From contig NZ_KB899924.1 in NCBI RefSeq assembly GCF_000378465.1, forward strand, positions 49,094-113,093: 64,000 bases of DNA, read 5' to 3'. Origin of the DNA: Elioraea tepidiphila DSM 17972 (GTDB taxonomy: Bacteria; Pseudomonadota; Alphaproteobacteria; Acetobacterales; Acetobacteraceae). Shown here one piece after another: positions 61,521-64,000 of this stretch (its first letter is position 1; the number at the start of each line of letters is the position of its first letter). Made by a program: the position numbers and the translations under genes. The notes under the pieces were generated by a model. The model saw only the letters and a program-made list of their open reading frames with translations, was not told the DNA's origin and made no database searches.

Positions 61521-62060
61521 GTGGCGGACGAGAGCGCAGCCAGTCACGTCACCCCGCCGCCCAAGGCGCGCACCGACCTGATCACGGCCGCGGTGCTGCT
61601 GGCCTTCGCGGCGGCGGCGTTCGCGGGGGCGTGGGCGATGCCGACCTTCACCGATCGCGGCGGGGATCCCTTCACCGCGCCCGGCATCGTGCCGGGCTTC
61701 CACGCGGTGGTGATCGGGGTCTTGTCGCTGGTGCTCGGGGTGCGCGCGGTGCTGCGCGGGGCGCTGCGGCCGGACGGCGGCCCGCCGGCGGAGTGGCGCA
61801 GGGTCGAGGGCGCTTCGACGCCCCGGCTGGCGCTCGCGGCCGCGCTCGGGGTGGCGCTGGTGTTCGGGCTGATCGGCCGCGTGCCGTTCTGGGCGGCGGC
61901 GGCGCTGTTCGTCGCGTCCTTCACCATCCTGTTCGAGTGGCCGATGACGCCGAAGGAGAGGCGGCTGCGCCGCGTCATCGAAGGCATCGCGCTCGGGATC
62001 ATCACCGGCCTGGTGGTGACGCTGGTGTTCGAGCGCGTCTTCCTGGTGCGGCTGCCCTGA
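61521..62060 (+). CDS. tctB: Tripartite tricarboxylate transporter small membrane subunit TctB
   Basis: 179 residues with four membrane helices. GTG start at 61521. The C-terminal LVVTLVFERVFLVRLP is typical of TctB. It overlaps tctA (TGATG). Confidence 0.87.
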   Translation: MADESAASHVTPPPKARTDLITAAVLLAFAAAAFAGAWAMPTFTDRGGDPFTAPGIVPGFHAVVIGVLSLVLGVRAVLRGALRPDGGPPAEWRRVEGASTPRLALAAALGVALVFGLIGRVPFWAAAALFVASFTILFEWPMTPKERRLRRVIEGIALGIITGLVVTLVFERVFLVRLP

Positions 62061-63553
62061 TGACGCAGCTCGCCATGCTGGGCGACGCGTTCGCCTCGCT
62101 GATGACGGTCTCGACGCTGTTCAATGTCGCCTGGGCGACGCTGCTCGGCATCATCATCGGCGCGCTGCCTGGACTGACGGCGACAATGGGCGTGGCGCTG
62201 ATGACCACGCTGACCTATCGGATGCAGCCGGATGCGGCGATCCAGATCCTGATCTGCATCTATGTCGGCGCGATCTATGGCGGCAGCCGCTCGGCGATTC
62301 TGCTGAACATTCCGGGCACGCCTGCGTCCGCCTGTTCGACGCTCGATGGCTATCCGCTCGCGCGGCGGGGGGAGGCGGGCCGGGCGATGGGGATCTCCAC
62401 CTCGGGCTCGTGGCTCGGCACGCTGGTCGGGACGTCGATGGTGGCGCTGTTGACGCCGACGCTGGGCGAGATGGCGCTGAGTTTCGGCAGCTACGAGTTC
62501 TTCTGGATCGCGATGTTCGGCATCGTGATCGCGGGGACGCTCTCGGGCGGCGATGCGCTGAAGGGCTACATCGCCGGGTTCCTCGGGCTGTTCGTCTCGA
62601 CGATCGGGCAGGAGACGAACCACGCCTATGCGCGCTTCGCGTTCGGCGACCCGAACCTGGCGGGCGGGATCAGCCTGCTGCCGGCGCTGGTGGGGGCGTT
62701 CGGCGTCGCCGAGGTGTTGCAGGTGATGCGCGGGCCGCGGATGCAGCCGGTGGCGGCCGAGGTGGACAGCGTGATCCCGCGTCTCGAGGACATCACGCGG
62801 TACTGGCGTACGATCCTGCGCTCCGGGCTCATCGGCACCTTCATCGGTGCGCTGCCGGGGCTGGGCGAGGATATCGCGGCGTGGACGAGCTATGCCGCGG
62901 CGCGGCGCGGGTCCAAGGAGCGGGAGCTCTACGGCAAGGGCTCGATCGAGGGGCTGATGAGTGCCGAGACGGGCGAGAGTGCCTGCGTGCCCGGGGCGAT
63001 CATTCCCGTCCTGACGCTCGCCGTACCGGGTTCGGCGCCGGCGGCGGTGCTGCTGGCCGCGATGATGATCCATGGGCTGAACCCGGGGCCGATGCTGATC
63101 GTGACGGCGCCGCATTTCATCTATCGCGTGGTGGCGATGCTGGTGCTGGCCGACATGGCGAAGCTAGTGTTCGGGCTGCTGCTGGTGCGGCCCTTGTTGT
63201 GGATCCTGCTGGTGCCGCGCGAGCGGCTGATGCCGGTGGTGTTCGTGCTGTGTTGCGTGGGCGCCTACGCGATCGCATCGCGCCAGTTCGACATGGGCGT
63301 GATGCTGGTGTTCGGGCTGATCGGGTTCGTGCTGCGCGACCTGAAGTTCCCTGTGGCGCCGCTGATCCTCGGCCTGGTGCTGGGGGACCTGCTGGACAAG
63401 AACCTGCTGCGTGGCCTGACGCTGACGGCGGGGGACGTGAGCCCGTTCTTCACCCGGCCGGTGAGCGCGGTGCTGAGCGCGGTCACGTTGGGGTCGCTGC
63501 TGCTGTCGGTGCCGGCGGTGCGGGCGCGGGCCGCGCGGCTGGCGGGGCGCTAG
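62060..63553 (+). CDS. tctA: Tripartite tricarboxylate transporter large membrane subunit TctA
   Basis: 497 residues, ~12 membrane helices. The signature LPGLTATMGVALMTTLTY near residue 35 and YGGSRSAILLNIPGTPASAC near 75 are diagnostic of TctA. A second LPGLGEDIAAW-type segment sits midway. It forms the channel with TctB for the acid captured by a TctC protein. Last gene of the operon; a hairpin follows at 63596-63629. Confidence 0.95.
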   Translation: MTQLAMLGDAFASLMTVSTLFNVAWATLLGIIIGALPGLTATMGVALMTTLTYRMQPDAAIQILICIYVGAIYGGSRSAILLNIPGTPASACSTLDGYPLARRGEAGRAMGISTSGSWLGTLVGTSMVALLTPTLGEMALSFGSYEFFWIAMFGIVIAGTLSGGDALKGYIAGFLGLFVSTIGQETNHAYARFAFGDPNLAGGISLLPALVGAFGVAEVLQVMRGPRMQPVAAEVDSVIPRLEDITRYWRTILRSGLIGTFIGALPGLGEDIAAWTSYAAARRGSKERELYGKGSIEGLMSAETGESACVPGAIIPVLTLAVPGSAPAAVLLAAMMIHGLNPGPMLIVTAPHFIYRVVAMLVLADMAKLVFGLLLVRPLLWILLVPRERLMPVVFVLCCVGAYAIASRQFDMGVMLVFGLIGFVLRDLKFPVAPLILGLVLGDLLDKNLLRGLTLTAGDVSPFFTRPVSAVLSAVTLGSLLLSVPAVRARAARLAGR

Positions 63554-63595
63554 CGGCGCGCCCAGCGAGGCGCGCCGCCTTCGGCGGGATGGGGG

Positions 63596-63629
63596 CCGGG
63601 GGCAAAGGCCGATGGCCCTTGGCCCCCGG
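63596..63629. terminator. Imperfect hairpin after tctA, likely terminator; related to the dispersed repeats
   Basis: CCGGGGGCAAAGGCC (63596-63610) pairs with GGCCCTTGGCCCCCGG (63614-63629) apart from one bulge and one mismatch. Upstream sequence (GAGGCGCG...TTCGG...) resembles copy 1 near 1934. No gene is seen between 63554 and 63705. Confidence 0.5.
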
Positions 63630-63705
63630 TCTGTGGTGCCTGCTGAGGGGGGGCTCGTTCCTGCCACGCCTCGGCAACGGACCAGACCGAGGCGGTCGTC
63701 AACGC

Positions 63706-64000
63706 CTAGCACGACTTTGGCAAAGTGGCCATGAATTTGACGGCGAGGCTTTGGCTGCAGTGCGGACATCGGCGGCTGTGGGGGCCGAAGAGATGCTGCT
63801 GCAAGGCGCGTCTGACGGCGGGAAGGCTCGGCTCAGGCGGCGGTCCCGGCGGCTGGTTTTTTCCCCCCTTTCGCCGCAGCGAGCCGCTGGGCTTGCAGGA
63901 AGGCGTAGGCGATCATCGTCATCAGCGCGTGGCGGTGCCGCCCGGCCCATGATCGCCCCTCGAAGTGATCGAGGCCGAGTTCCTCCTTCAGCTGCTGGTG
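63706..64000 (-). pseudogene. IS701-family-like transposase, 3' part with apparent frameshift (5' end outside the window)
   Basis: The minus strand from 64000 reads HQQLKEELGLDHFEGRSWAG and RHRHALMTMIAYAFLQAQRL, a C-terminal DDE transposase segment typical of IS701-like elements, then stops at 63833-63835 after AAGTAA. Past a G6-A6 run (about 63850-63860) a +1 frame continues PPEPSLPAVRRALLQHLFG and ends RRCPHCSQSLAVKFM at 63706, which looks like further transposase-type coding sequence. So the reading frame is probably broken, or shifted in programmed fashion. Gene 5' end and element ends are not in the window. Confidence 0.7.

Noticed and set aside
1..64000. tRNA, rRNA, phage integrase or attachment sites
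   Set aside because: No cloverleaf-like segment with a recognisable CCA/T-loop, no 16S/23S motif and no integrase were seen by eye. A tRNA scan would be needed to exclude them.

Overview
This window is very GC-rich and tightly packed, with many ATGA, GTGA and TGATG start-stop overlaps. The gene content (hemE-hemH, cbb3 oxidase ccoNOQP-GHIS with FixK-type boxes, an NdvA/ChvA-like glucan exporter, TRAP and TctCBA transporters, many Bug-type binding proteins) points to an alphaproteobacterium. I infer Acetobacterales/Rhodospirillales, something like Roseomonas, but cannot prove this without a search. No rRNA, tRNA, CRISPR array or prophage was seen.

Layout. 1-1877: end of hemE, then hemH. 1878-2164: two tandem copies of a GC-rich palindromic repeat. 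2165-4895: lutB-lutC-smr. 4950-9265: an orphan TctC-type receptor, hemN, a LysR regulator, a DUF1127 protein and a VOC protein. 9269-13391: amidohydrolase and FAD oxidoreductase, divergent from a polyamine-type binding protein. 13464-16148: a NitT/TauT-type ABC transporter. 16171-22940: a giant sensor kinase with 11 tandem PAS domains and its single-domain response regulator. 23100-27754: a ThDP enzyme, divergent from a P1B-5 metal ATPase with a hemerythrin tail, then an RluA-family pseudouridine synthase. 27744-30635: a TRAP transporter. 30734-38705: the complete cbb3 oxidase structural and assembly cluster, divergent from a DUF2189 membrane protein. 39656-42786: a DsbD-like membrane protein, a CBS protein and the glucan-type exporter. 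42958-45435: a metzincin-like protein with a small beta-rich partner. 45422-49323: MFS transporter, Asp/Glu-racemase-like protein, CYTH protein and an M20 peptidase.

49316-63553 is a large catabolic island: epimerase-like protein, GNAT, TetR regulator, DapA-like protein, Gfo/Idh/MocA dehydrogenase, DUF993 protein, sugar isomerase and TctC receptor. These are followed by a facing operon (dehydrogenase, isomerase, enolase-superfamily enzyme) and a full TctC-TctB-TctA transporter. Two copies of the same operator-like palindrome (near 51945 and 60470) stand before the two forward operons. This suggests one regulon for uptake and breakdown of an unidentified sugar or sugar acid. The window ends in the 3' part of an IS701-like transposase that carries an apparent frameshift.

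Heme synthesis (hemE, hemH, hemN) and the heme-copper cbb3 oxidase are probably co-regulated by low oxygen through FixK/FNR-type sites upstream of ccoN and hemN. The most unusual items are the 11-PAS kinase, the metzincin-like gene pair, the shared-operator catabolic island, and the dispersed palindromic repeats that have entered the ends of coding sequences.
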